This document shows positions 7,630 through 14,891 of a DNA stretch of 20,538 nt, piece by piece. How positions within the stretch are numbered: the first letter of the stretch is position 1; each line of letters begins with the position of its first letter. The notes below the pieces were generated by a model. That model worked only from the letters and a program-made list of their open reading frames with translations. It made no database searches and was not told the DNA's origin. The translations under genes and the position numbers were made by a program. The DNA is from Betaproteobacteria bacterium (lineage in GTDB: Bacteria; Pseudomonadota; Gammaproteobacteria; Burkholderiales; SG8-39), in the NCBI GenBank assembly GCA_009693345.1, contig SHXL01000020.1, forward strand, positions 1-20,538, in the 5' to 3' direction.

Positions 7630-8163
7630 ATGAAGTTTCTTTTCGACCTCTTTCCGGTCCTGCTCTTCTTCGCCGCCTTCAAGATGGCGGATATCTACGT
7701 CGCCACCGCGGTGGCGATCGGCGCCACGTTCCTGCAGATCGGCCTGCTCGCCCTGCTGCGGAAAAAAATCGACACCATGTTGTGGGTAAGCCTGGGAATC
7801 ATCGTGGTGTTCGGCGGCGCGACGCTGGTGCTGCGCGACGAAACCTTCATCAAGTGGAAGCCCACGGTGCTCTACTGGATTTTCGGCATCGCGCTCGCAT
7901 CCGCGCAACTGCTGCGCAGGAACCTGATCCGCAGCATGCTCGGCGCGCAGATGCGATTGCCCGACAAGGTCTGGCGCAATCTGAACTGGAGCTGGGTGGC
8001 GTTCTTCGCATTCATGGGCGCCGCGAACCTGCTTGTCGCTTTCAATTTCTCCACCGACCAGTGGGTCAATTTCAAACTCTTCGGCGGCACCGGGTTGATG
8101 CTGCTGTTTGTCGTCGCGCAGGCGATGTTTCTCGCCCGCCACCTGGAGGAAGACAAGCCGTGA
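7630..8163 (+). CDS. yciB: Inner-membrane-spanning septation protein YciB (IspZ)
   Basis: A 177-residue integral membrane protein with about five hydrophobic segments; family members affect septation and envelope synthesis in the inner membrane. The N-terminus MKFLFDLFPVLLFFAAFKMADIYVATA and the internal segment WKPTVLYWIFG, as well as LNWSWVAFFAFMGAANL, are characteristic of YciB. ATG 7630 matches the family N-terminus; a TTG at 7609 is rejected. It starts the run yciB-bolA-parvulin, a gene order seen in many betaproteobacteria. The 55 bases shared with the divergent ankyrin gene are A/T-rich (two AATAAT stretches) and probably hold promoters, but none scores convincingly by eye. Confidence 0.93.
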   Translation: MKFLFDLFPVLLFFAAFKMADIYVATAVAIGATFLQIGLLALLRKKIDTMLWVSLGIIVVFGGATLVLRDETFIKWKPTVLYWIFGIALASAQLLRRNLIRSMLGAQMRLPDKVWRNLNWSWVAFFAFMGAANLLVAFNFSTDQWVNFKLFGGTGLMLLFVVAQAMFLARHLEEDKP

Positions 8164-8176
8164 TGGCAGGCACGCA

Positions 8177-8449
8177 ATGACGGTGGCGGACGACATCAGG
8201 GAGCGCCTGGGCGCGCTCTCGCCCTCGCGGCTGGAACTGCTGGACGAAAGCGCGAAGCACGCCGGCCACGCCGGCGCCGCGCCCGGCGGCAATACGCACT
8301 GGAAGCTGACGATCGTGTCAGCCGCGTTCACCGGCAAATCAACGATCGCACGGCACCGGATGATTTACGAGGCGCTCGGAGAGCTGATGCAAAATCCGAT
8401 CCACGCGCTCTCCATCAGCGCAAAAGCGCCCGGAGAAATTGACGCATAA
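8177..8449 (+). CDS. bolA: BolA family protein
   Basis: A 90-residue BolA-type protein. The diagnostic core is visible: SAAFTGKSTIARHRMIY at about residues 47-63 and the C-terminal IHALSISAKAPGE. BolA proteins act with monothiol glutaredoxins in Fe-S cluster trafficking and in envelope stress. ATG 8177 lies 13 bases after the yciB stop; an in-frame start at 8108 inside yciB would add 23 atypical residues and is rejected. Likely cotranscribed with yciB and the isomerase that follows 27 bases later. Confidence 0.92.
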   Translation: MTVADDIRERLGALSPSRLELLDESAKHAGHAGAAPGGNTHWKLTIVSAAFTGKSTIARHRMIYEALGELMQNPIHALSISAKAPGEIDA

Positions 8450-8476
8450 TTACGCCTTGATACCGAAAGAAAGCGA

Positions 8477-9295
8477 ATGAAAAGACAAGTAATTGCCCTG
8501 GCGCTGCTACTGCCATGCTTGGCTTTTGCGCAGCTGCCGACCAAGGAACCCGCCAAGGCCCCTGCCAAACCCGCCGCCACCGGACCGCTCGCCACGGTGA
8601 ACGGCGTCCAGATCCCGCGGCAACGGCTCGAGGTCGTGCTGCAGCAGCAAGTGGCGCGCGGCGCCTCCGACAGAGAGCCACTGCGCGCCCAGGTGCGCGA
8701 GGCGCTCATCAACAACGAACTGCTGATCCAGGAGGCGAACCGCAGCGGCATCGCCAAGAAAGCCGAGGTATTGCAGCAGCTGGACATCACGCGCCAGGAA
8801 GTGATCGCCAATGCGGTGGTCACCGAGCACCTCCGCGTGAACCCGGTTAGCGACGCCGACATCCAGAAGGAATACGACCGCGCCAGGTCCCAGACCGGCG
8901 ACAGGGAATTCAAGGCGCGGCACATCCTGGTCGCGACCGAGGACGATGCCAAGAGCGTGCTCGCCGACCTCAAGAAGGGCGGCAAGTTCGACGACATCTC
9001 GCAGAAGCGCTCGCTGGACGAAGGCACGCGTCCCAGGGGCGGCGACCTCGACTGGAACGTGCCCAGAAATTTCGACAAGGCCTTCGCCGACGCGATGCTG
9101 AAACTGGAAAAAGGGGAAATGACCGAGGCGCCGGTGCGCAGCCGCTTCGGCTTTCACGTCATCCAGCTCGACGACGTGCGGCCGGTCAATTTCCCGCCGC
9201 TGGCGCAGGTAAAACAGCAGATCCAGCAACGCCTCGTCGGCCAGAAGATCGACGGCTATATCCGCGATCTGCGCGCCAACTCCAAGATCGAGTAG
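8477..9295 (+). CDS. Periplasmic parvulin-type peptidylprolyl isomerase
   Basis: A 272-residue PpiC/PrsA/SurA-like foldase. It has a clear signal peptide (MKRQVIALALLLPCLAFAQ), an Ala/Pro/Lys-rich spacer to about residue 35, a SurA-N-like helical segment (ATVNGVQIPRQRLEVVLQQQ to about 130) and one parvulin domain at about 142-235 with EFKARHILVATEDDA, GGDLDWNVPRNF and SRFGFHVIQLDD. It should catalyse cis-trans proline isomerisation and chaperone exported proteins in the periplasm. It follows bolA in the conserved yciB-bolA-ppi arrangement. Whether it is closer to PrsA or to SurA cannot be decided by eye. Confidence 0.9.
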   Translation: MKRQVIALALLLPCLAFAQLPTKEPAKAPAKPAATGPLATVNGVQIPRQRLEVVLQQQVARGASDREPLRAQVREALINNELLIQEANRSGIAKKAEVLQQLDITRQEVIANAVVTEHLRVNPVSDADIQKEYDRARSQTGDREFKARHILVATEDDAKSVLADLKKGGKFDDISQKRSLDEGTRPRGGDLDWNVPRNFDKAFADAMLKLEKGEMTEAPVRSRFGFHVIQLDDVRPVNFPPLAQVKQQIQQRLVGQKIDGYIRDLRANSKIE

Positions 9296-9312
9296 CCGGG
9301 CGCCTCGCGACC

Positions 9313-9969
9313 GTGCAGGCCGGCCTGCCCCGCCCAAGGCCCGCGCGAGCCGTGCTCGACGGGCGCTACGCGCGCCTCGAGCCGCTCGCGTCGGCGCACG
9401 CGCCAGCGCTCTACGAAGCATCGAGCGGCCCGGATGCCGGGGCGCGCTTCGCCTACCTGTTCGATCTCCCGCCCGCAGCGCCCGCGGACATGCTCGCCTG
9501 GATCGCGAAGGCAACTGCCGGCGATGATCCGTTGTTCAGCGCCGTCATCGACAAGGCCTCCGACCGCGCCGCCGGCCGGCAGGCGCTGATGCGCATCACG
9601 CCCGAGCACGGCGCGATCGAGATCGGTAATATCCTGTGGGGGCCCGCCATCGCGCGCACGCGCGTCGCCACCGAAGCGCTCTACCTCGCCGCGCGCCACG
9701 TGTTCGAGGACCTCGGCTACCGGCGCTTCGAATGGAAGTGCAACGACCGCAACGAACCCTCGAAAACCGCGGCGCGGCGCTTCGGTTTCAGCTACGAGGG
9801 CCTGTTCCGCCAGCACATGTGGGCCAAGGGCGCGAACCGCGATACCGCCTGGTTTTCGATGCTCGACTCGGAATGGCCGAGATTCAGGCGGGAATACGAC
9901 CGCTGGCTCGCACCATCGAATTTCGACCTTGCCGGGAGACAGCTGTCGAAGCTGCAGGTCAGGCCGTAA
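9313..9969 (+). CDS. GNAT family N-acetyltransferase (RimJ/RimL type)
   Basis: A 218-residue acetyl-CoA-dependent acetyltransferase. The order VLDGRYARLEPL, then EIGNILWGPAIARTRVATEALYLAARHVFEDLGYRRFEWKC and ARRFGFSYEGLFRQHMW matches the RimJ/RimL-like branch, in which the substrate is an amino group of a protein, antibiotic or small molecule. Start is GTG 9313, 17 bases after the isomerase stop, with no strong ribosome binding site. It is followed at once by a terminator hairpin. The substrate is unknown. Confidence 0.87.
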   Translation: MQAGLPRPRPARAVLDGRYARLEPLASAHAPALYEASSGPDAGARFAYLFDLPPAAPADMLAWIAKATAGDDPLFSAVIDKASDRAAGRQALMRITPEHGAIEIGNILWGPAIARTRVATEALYLAARHVFEDLGYRRFEWKCNDRNEPSKTAARRFGFSYEGLFRQHMWAKGANRDTAWFSMLDSEWPRFRREYDRWLAPSNFDLAGRQLSKLQVRP

Positions 9970-9979
9970 AGCCGCCCGC

Positions 9980-10000
9980 TGCGGCTCAAGCCGCGTTTTT
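9980..10000 (+). terminator. Rho-independent terminator after the GNAT gene
   Basis: GCGGC-TCAA-GCCGC forms a 5-base-pair GC stem with a tetraloop (9981-9994, extendable by a U-G pair), followed by G and five T residues (9996-10000). It ends about 30 bases after the acetyltransferase stop and overlaps the last codons of the oppositely directed DUF2283 gene. A second inverted repeat, AGCCGC/GCGGCT at 9970-9986, overlaps it and could form an alternative fold. Confidence 0.6.
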
Positions 10001-10186
10001 CAGAACGTCGTCGATCTTGAGCGGAAGATAGCCGCGCTTCTTGGCCTCGAGAATCGAGATTTCCCGAATACCTTCCACCGAGTAACCGATGTGGACGTGC
10101 CAGTTCAGCGACTCGTCTCGAGTCACCGGTTCGTCGGAGAACCGGATATAGAGAATGTCGTCTTTCTCGTTGTACTCGATTCTCAT
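9986..10186 (-). CDS. DUF2283 family small protein
   Basis: A 66-residue protein with the DUF2283 pattern MRIEYNEKDDILYIRFSDEP, then IGYSVEGIREISILEAKKRG. Function is unknown; members are often encoded immediately downstream of DUF4258 genes, which has led to the idea of a two-gene toxin-antitoxin-like module. That arrangement is visible here: the ATG at 10186 would overlap the end of the DUF4258 frame as ATGA. The DUF4258 gene itself is interrupted by a stop codon, so this gene may now be an orphan. A longer form starting at 10261 is rejected because the extra residues are the out-of-frame shadow of the DUF4258 C-terminus. Confidence 0.82.
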   Translation of the reverse strand: MRIEYNEKDDILYIRFSDEPVTRDESLNWHVHIGYSVEGIREISILEAKKRGYLPLKIDDVLKNAA

Positions 10187-10443
10187 ATCGATTCCCGCAA
10201 CGACCAGCCGACCATGATGGTCTTGATCACCAGGTGATCTTCCTAAACCGCAGCCGCGCATACCAGATTATCATGGCGAACCGAGAAGTGCTTGAAGATG
10301 AACAAGTGCTCGCCTTCCATTCGCTTCAGATCACCTGTTTCGACAAGCACCAAAAGCATTGCATCGTCGATGCCGCGTTCACTCATCCGTTTTCTGGCAT
10401 GGTCTGCAATAATGACCTGTCTGGCGAAGCGCACTCTGCACAT
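10183..10443 (-). pseudogene. DUF4258 family protein gene, interrupted by an in-frame TAG
   Basis: From ATG 10443 the frame encodes MCRVRFARQVIIADHARKR, the start of a DUF4258 domain with the family signature ADHARKRMSERGIDD, and goes on to FKHFSVRHDNLVCAAAV before a TAG at 10245-10243. Reading through that codon gives EDHLVIKTIMVGWSLRESI and a TGA at 10185-10183, which overlaps the DUF2283 ATG. The residues on both sides of the TAG match what the domain normally has in one piece, so a single base change in a sense codon (for example TTG to TAG) is the simplest reading. Without read-through the protein would end 20 codons early. The translation start is uncertain because no Shine-Dalgarno sequence precedes 10443; TTG 10482 is possible. 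Confidence 0.72.
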
Positions 10444-10547
10444 GGACGGAAACAACGCGGCGCGTCGAGGACTCGTTGACAAATGTAAGGCTTTCCTCCG
10501 GCTAACGACAAATCGTTCATCGACGCTGTCCCAAAGGAGTTGAAGTC

Positions 10548-11135
10548 ATGAAAAAACTGCTTTTCGCGCTCGCGCTTTTGATGCCGATGGCGCCCAAAGC
10601 GCAGACCCTGTCCACCGCAACCTTCGCCGGCGGCTGCTTCTGGTGTCTGGAGGAAGCGATGGAAAAGGTGCCCGGCGTGGTGTCGGCCGTATCCGGTTAC
10701 ACCGACGGCCGCACCAAGAGCCCGAGCTACGAGATGGTCTCTTCCGGCACCACCGGCCACACCGAAGCCGTGGAGGTGAAATTCGATCCTGCCAAGGTCA
10801 GTTACGAGAAGCTGCTCGATGCGTTCTGGCTGAACCACGACCCGACCACCGTCGATCGGCAATTCTGCGACAGCGGCACGCAGTACCGCCCCGGCATCTA
10901 CTGGCACGACGAGGAACAGAAGCGCCTCGCCGAGGCCTCGAAGGCGAAGTACGAGAAACTCAAGGAATTCAAGCAACCGATCGTCACGCCGATCGTGAAG
11001 GCCACACAATTCTGGCCCGCCGAGGACTACCACCAGGACTACTACAAGAAGAACCCGGTGCGTTACAAGTTCTACTCGAACGGTTGCGGGCGCTACAACC
11101 GGCTGGACGAGCTCTGGGGCAAGCTGAGGAAGTGA
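10548..11135 (+). CDS. msrA: Peptide methionine-S-sulfoxide reductase MsrA, exported
   Basis: A 195-residue MsrA that reduces methionine S-sulfoxide in oxidised proteins. The catalytic motif GCFWC is at residues 29-33 with C30 as the attacking cysteine; GYTDGRTKSPSYEMVSSGTTGHTEAVEV and EDYHQDYY are conserved, and C180 near the C-terminus (YSNGCGRY) is a candidate resolving cysteine. A signal peptide (MKKLLFALALLMPMAPKAQ) indicates a periplasmic location, so it needs an external electron source. A good ribosome binding site (AAAGGAG) precedes the ATG. Its 3' end overlaps by 43 bases the opposing decayed nucleotide-binding gene. Confidence 0.93.
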   Translation: MKKLLFALALLMPMAPKAQTLSTATFAGGCFWCLEEAMEKVPGVVSAVSGYTDGRTKSPSYEMVSSGTTGHTEAVEVKFDPAKVSYEKLLDAFWLNHDPTTVDRQFCDSGTQYRPGIYWHDEEQKRLAEASKAKYEKLKEFKQPIVTPIVKATQFWPAEDYHQDYYKKNPVRYKFYSNGCGRYNRLDELWGKLRK

Positions 11136-11530
11136 CTCAGTAGCGTGCGGAAGGAGAAAAGAAGGAGAAAAGGACCAGGCTCGAAATCCGTTCTGCCCGG
11201 ATCCAGCCCACGACGTTGACGTTGGAGGACAAGCGGAAATCGCCGCGCGCCGCCTCGATTCAGCGGATGGCGCCCGTCGCCCATGCCGCCGACCACCACA
11301 AGGGTGCCACCGCCTTCGTACATGAGGAAAAGCTCGCCACGCAGCAGGAATACCGAATGGCCGGTACCCTTATGCGCGGCCAGCGGGTCGCTGCCGCGCG
11401 CGGCGCGCTCGAGCACCGTGATATCGGCCAGCTCGCGCAGCCGACTGGGCGACAGGGCGCCGAGCGGATTCAAGACCGAAAGCTGCTCGGGGCTCGCTCG
11501 CCGCGCGTCCGGATCCGCTGTCGTCGTCAT
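11093..11530 (-). pseudogene. Cyclic-nucleotide-binding-like domain protein, C-terminal part lost or scrambled
   Basis: The first roughly 90 of 145 residues read as a cyclic-nucleotide-binding-like domain (LSVLNPLGALSPSRLRELA, then VFLLRGELFLMYEGGGTLVVVGG and a GRHPL segment). After that the translation becomes Arg/Leu/Ser-rich, lacks domain character and runs into the antisense strand of msrA. This suggests a frameshift or deletion that removed the second half of the domain. ATG 11530 is four bases after the stop of the phosphodiesterase gene, so the two are in one operon. A tandem 11-base repeat (GAAGGAGAAAA at 11150-11160 and 11161-11171) lies in the degenerate part. A short functional domain cannot be excluded. 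Confidence 0.6.
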
Positions 11531-11534
11531 GGAA

Positions 11535-12302
11535 TCAGAACTCGAATAGTTGGTCGTTCTGCAGCATCCGCGGCCGCAAGCTGCCGATACTTGCCTCGAT
11601 CTCTTCCATGATCAATTCGACTTCGCCGGGCTTAAGGTGGGTGATCCAGATCTCGGCGCGGCGCTCGAACTTGGCCAGCTCGTCGGCAAGCATCGACGGA
11701 CACAGGTGTCTGGAGATTTCAGCGAGGTACCTTTCCTTGTTCGAGAAGGCGGTCTCGATGATCAGCACCTTGAGGTTCGCGATCTGATTGACGATCTTCC
11801 AGAATTCGTCATTCGGCCCCGTGTCCCCGCTGAACACCAGGCTCCCTTGACCGGAGTCGAGATGGTAACCAACGGCAGGCACGGCGTGGATCGCCGGCAG
11901 TGCGGTGAACTTGCGTCCCATGAGGGTCACCGGGCGCCCGAGCTCGACCTCCTCGTAGCGCAGGAATGGGGCCTCCGGGGTAGGAATTTCGCTGAAATCC
12001 GGCCAGATCGCCCAATTGAACAGGTGATTCTTCAGGATCTCGATCGTAGACCCAGTCGCGTACACGGTGAGGGGGTGGTCGCGCATGCCACCGACAGTGT
12101 CCACCAGGAAAGGTATCGAGGTGACGTGGTCGAGGTGCGAGTGCGTGACGAAAACATGGTCGATCTGGGTGAGCTCGGCGAGCGAAAGGTCGCCAACGCC
12201 GGTTCCCGCGTCGATCAGCACGTCATTGTCGACGAGGAACGAAGTGGTCCGCAGATGACGCCCGCCGATGCCTCCGGAGCAGCCGAGCACGCGCAGCCGC
12301 AT
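11535..12302 (-). CDS. Metallo-beta-lactamase-fold cyclic nucleotide phosphodiesterase (class II type)
   Basis: A 255-residue MBL-fold protein with the metal motif THSHLDH (H54, H56, D58, H59), a further HAVPAVGYH segment, the bridging aspartate in VFSGDTGPNDEF and the late histidine in WITHLKPGEVE. The motif and the segment LRVLGCSGGIGG followed by SFLVDNDVLIDAGTGVGDL fit the class II 3',5'-cyclic-nucleotide phosphodiesterase group rather than beta-lactamases or glyoxalases. It should hydrolyse cAMP or a related cyclic nucleotide in the cytoplasm. All metal ligands appear intact. Its neighbours are remnants of a cyclase and of a nucleotide-binding protein, which supports the cyclic-nucleotide link. 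Its own substrate is inferred. Confidence 0.82.
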   Translation of the reverse strand: MRLRVLGCSGGIGGRHLRTTSFLVDNDVLIDAGTGVGDLSLAELTQIDHVFVTHSHLDHVTSIPFLVDTVGGMRDHPLTVYATGSTIEILKNHLFNWAIWPDFSEIPTPEAPFLRYEEVELGRPVTLMGRKFTALPAIHAVPAVGYHLDSGQGSLVFSGDTGPNDEFWKIVNQIANLKVLIIETAFSNKERYLAEISRHLCPSMLADELAKFERRAEIWITHLKPGEVELIMEEIEASIGSLRPRMLQNDQLFEF

Positions 12303-12313
12303 CTTCGCCCGCC

Positions 12314-12571
12314 CTATTTCTCGTCAAACGCCGTGACGCCATCCCAGCCCGCGGGTGGCGCTGTGCGGCGAAAACCGGCGACCCTGTCCGCGTACAGCGC
12401 ATACAGCCCGCGGCCCGGATACATTCTTTGCAGGTTCATGATATTCACCTCCACCCGGTCCCATTGCTCGGTGCGGTAGTCGCGCAGCGTCTGGTTCCAG
12501 AGCTTGAGTTCCTCGTGCATCTCATTGCCGCCCTCGGACTCCAGCGCCGGCGGCCTGTAGCCCTCGGCCCC
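12314..12571 (-). pseudogene. C-terminal remnant of an adenylate/guanylate cyclase
   Basis: The frame from 12571 to the TAG at 12316-12314 is preceded by a TGA. It encodes about 85 residues whose core, ELKLWNQTLRDYRTEQWD then LQRMYPGRGLYALYADRV and PPAGWDGVTAFDEK, resembles the extreme C-terminus found after the catalytic domain in CHASE2-type class III cyclases of betaproteobacteria. No catalytic domain, CHASE2 domain or membrane segment is present upstream; the next 115 bases to the formyltransferase-like gene hold nothing recognisable. It lies 11 bases upstream of the phosphodiesterase gene in the same direction. I read it as the tail of a cyclase gene whose front was deleted; an in-frame ATG at 12520 could still give a 68-residue peptide. 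Confidence 0.6.
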
Positions 12572-12685
12572 TCATGCTCGCGCAACCGCAGATGGTGCAC
12601 AGTAAAGTAACAATGGCCCTGGTACAAAAGATCGGTCAGGTCAGCCTCCCATCGACAAGTGGGACTTTCGGGGTAATTCAGGAGC

Positions 12686-13618
12686 TTAGGAGCCGAGCAG
12701 TTGCCCGGGCTTGATGCTTCCGGCGCTCAGAAGGTCGGTCGATGCGACCTTCTTGCCATCCCCAAGCTTGGCCCGCAGCACTTCGATGCGTCCGCCCTGG
12801 GCAGTTACCTGGAAGCCGGCCGGGGTGCATTCCACCACCTCGCCGACCTTCCCCTTGACCGCGCTAAAAGTGCGCACCGGCACCTTTTTGCAGTCAAACA
12901 CCTGCAGTTTGACGCCGTTCAGGGTCGTCCAGGCCCCCGGCGCCGGATTGCAGCCCCGGATCAGGTTGTAGACCACGTCGACATGGTTCGCCCAGTTGAT
13001 GCGCGCTTCGACCTCGCGGAACCAGCCTTCGTAGCTAGCCCGCGACTCGTCCTGCACCAGCTCACGATGTTTGCCCGCGACCACCAGGTCTGCGGCTTCC
13101 AGCATCGCCTGCACGCCCATCGGGAACAGACGGTCGAAGTACACCGTGCCCAGCGTGTCATCGGGGGTGATGCGCGTTTCCTTCTGCAGGATCACGGGGC
13201 CCTCGTCCAGCCCGTCGGTCGGGCGGAAGATGGTCAGGCCGGTCCTCGGCTCGCCGCGCGAAATCGGCCAGTTGATTGAGCTCGGGCCGCGGTATTTCGG
13301 CAGCAGCGACGGGTGGAACTGTATCGTGCCGTGCTTCGGGATGGTGACGAAATCCTGCGGCGCAAACTGCAGCACGAACGCCATGACGCCGATTTCCACA
13401 TCCAGATCGGTTAGCACTTTCTTCGCGTCATCGTTTTTCAGCGATGGAAACTGGAAAACCTTGACGCCTTTCTCCTGCGCCGCGACCTTGAGCACGTCGG
13501 GCTTCGCGCCCGGCTTCTCGGGCGCGCAGAACACGCCCGCGACCTGGTCGCCGCGCGCGAGAAAAGCATCGAGAACGGCCTTGCCGAAGTCCTGCTGACC
13601 AACGATGGCGAGTTTTAT
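12686..13618 (-). CDS. 10-formyltetrahydrofolate hydrolase-like formyltransferase-family protein
   Basis: About 310 residues, the same size as the N-terminal hydrolase domain of 10-formyltetrahydrofolate dehydrogenase, and similar to it throughout: KLAIVGQQDFGKAVLDAF at the N-terminus, FHPSLLPKYRG and SINWPISRGE in the middle, DGLDEGPVILQKE and DDTLGTVYFDRLFPMGVQAM after that, and a C-terminal OB-like domain with NPAPGAWT. The catalytic pair H102 and D138 is present with the usual spacing of 36; the asparagine of Met-tRNA formyltransferase is Q100 here. It should act on the formyl group of formyl-THF or a related donor. It follows frc directly. The start is odd: the codon expected to be ATG reads ATA (13618-13616), overlapping the frc TGA; CTG 13621 is the next option and no ATG/GTG/TTG occurs in frame until 13798, inside frc. 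Confidence 0.8.
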   Translation of the reverse strand: MKLAIVGQQDFGKAVLDAFLARGDQVAGVFCAPEKPGAKPDVLKVAAQEKGVKVFQFPSLKNDDAKKVLTDLDVEIGVMAFVLQFAPQDFVTIPKHGTIQFHPSLLPKYRGPSSINWPISRGEPRTGLTIFRPTDGLDEGPVILQKETRITPDDTLGTVYFDRLFPMGVQAMLEAADLVVAGKHRELVQDESRASYEGWFREVEARINWANHVDVVYNLIRGCNPAPGAWTTLNGVKLQVFDCKKVPVRTFSAVKGKVGEVVECTPAGFQVTAQGGRIEVLRAKLGDGKKVASTDLLSAGSIKPGQLLGS

Positions 13619-14889
13619 CAGGCAGCCTTTTTCGGCGGTAGCGAAAACGCGCCCGCGCTCTTCAGTGAGCCAATCTTGACGTCGTCGTACGCGAGCACTT
13701 CCTTGAGAATCTCGTCGGTGTGCTCGCCGAGCGTGGGCGAGCGCTTGATCATCGCAGGCGAGGCAGACAGCTTGATCGGCATGCCGACGTTCCACCACTT
13801 GCCGCGCTGCGGATGGTCGAGCTCAACCCACATGTCGCGGCCGCGGACGTGCTCGTCGGTGGCGAGGTCGGTGGTGCTCATGATCGGGCCGCAAGGCACG
13901 TCGAGCGGATTGAGAATCGCCATCAGCTCTCGCTTGGTGTACTTCTCGGCGAACTTGTTGATCAGCGTCCACATCAACTGCTGGTTCTTGCGCCGCTCGG
14001 CGATGGCGGCGAAGCGCGCGTCGGTCGCGAGGTCCGGGATCTGGATCTCGGGGCCGATGCGCTTTGCAAGCGCGTCCCACACCGCTTCCTGCACCACGAT
14101 ATACAGCCAGTCGTTGGCGCCGTGCGGCTTGCAGTGGATGGCATTGCCAAGCTGGCCGCCGCCAGAATCGTTGCCGGCGCGCGGCACGTCGCCCATTTCC
14201 TTGTAGGTTGGCACGGAGTACTCGGGCATGTCGCCGCGGGTAAGGCGCTGGTGGTCGCGGAACTTCACCCGGCACAGGTTCATCACGCCGTCCATCATTG
14301 CTACCTCGACGTACTGTCCCTGTCCGGTTTTCTCCGCCTGGCGCAGCGCGGCGAGCAGGCCGATGGCGAGATGCAGACCGGTACCCGAGTCGCCGATCTG
14401 CGCGCCGGTCACGAAGGGCGGGCCATCGGGAATCCCGGTGGTGCTCATCGCGCCGCCCATCGCCTGTGCTACGTTTTCGTAGGCCTTGAAGTCGGCGTAC
14501 GGGCCCGAGGAGCCGAAGCCCTTGATGGAGCCCATCACGATCTTCGGGTTGATCTCGTGGATCTTCTCCCAGGTGAAGCCGAAGCGGTCGAGCACGCCGG
14601 GACCGAAGTTCTCCATGATGATGTCGCACTTCTTCAGCAGCTCGACGAACACCTGCTTGCCCTCGGCGTTCTTCATATTCACGGTGATCGAGCGCTTGTT
14701 GCAATTGAGCATCGTGAAGTAAAGGCTGTCGGCCTTGGGCACGTCGCGCAGCTGGCCTCGCGTCGCGTCGCCCACCGGGTTCTCGAACTTGATCACGTCG
14801 GCGCCCATCCACGCCAGCAGCTGCGAGCAGGTCGGGCCCGCCTGCACGTGCGTCATGTCGAGGATGCGTACTCCCTTGAGTGCTTCCAT
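13618..14889 (-). CDS. frc: Formyl-CoA:oxalate CoA-transferase
   Basis: A 423-residue class III CoA-transferase that moves CoA from formyl-CoA to oxalate, giving oxalyl-CoA and formate. The nucleophilic aspartate is D167 in GAQIGDSGTG, and the N-terminal DMTHVQAGPTCSQLLAWMGA, DSLYFTMLNCNKRSI, the glycine-rich loop NDSGGGQLGN and the C-terminal LGEHTDEILKE follow Oxalobacter-type Frc closely. ATG 14889 is two bases from the stop of oxc, and its TGA touches the start of the formyltransferase-like gene, so the three genes form one tight operon. Another acyl acceptor is possible for this family, but the pairing with oxalyl-CoA decarboxylase favours oxalate. Confidence 0.92.
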   Translation of the reverse strand: MEALKGVRILDMTHVQAGPTCSQLLAWMGADVIKFENPVGDATRGQLRDVPKADSLYFTMLNCNKRSITVNMKNAEGKQVFVELLKKCDIIMENFGPGVLDRFGFTWEKIHEINPKIVMGSIKGFGSSGPYADFKAYENVAQAMGGAMSTTGIPDGPPFVTGAQIGDSGTGLHLAIGLLAALRQAEKTGQGQYVEVAMMDGVMNLCRVKFRDHQRLTRGDMPEYSVPTYKEMGDVPRAGNDSGGGQLGNAIHCKPHGANDWLYIVVQEAVWDALAKRIGPEIQIPDLATDARFAAIAERRKNQQLMWTLINKFAEKYTKRELMAILNPLDVPCGPIMSTTDLATDEHVRGRDMWVELDHPQRGKWWNVGMPIKLSASPAMIKRSPTLGEHTDEILKEVLAYDDVKIGSLKSAGAFSLPPKKAA

Positions 14890-14891
14890 GA

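Noticed and set aside
9970..9986. AGCCGC/GCGGCT hairpin as terminator for the minus-strand DUF2283 gene
   Set aside because: On that strand it is followed by TTTA only; the overlapping hairpin with five T residues on the plus strand is the better terminator.
11150..11171. Tandem 11-base repeat GAAGGAGAAAA as a possible CRISPR or regulatory repeat
   Set aside because: Only two copies with no spacer, in a degenerate purine-rich stretch after msrA; no array or known element.
11550..12479. 309-codon plus-strand frame opposite the phosphodiesterase
   Set aside because: Antisense shadow; the minus-strand frame has intact metal-binding motifs and a defined fold.
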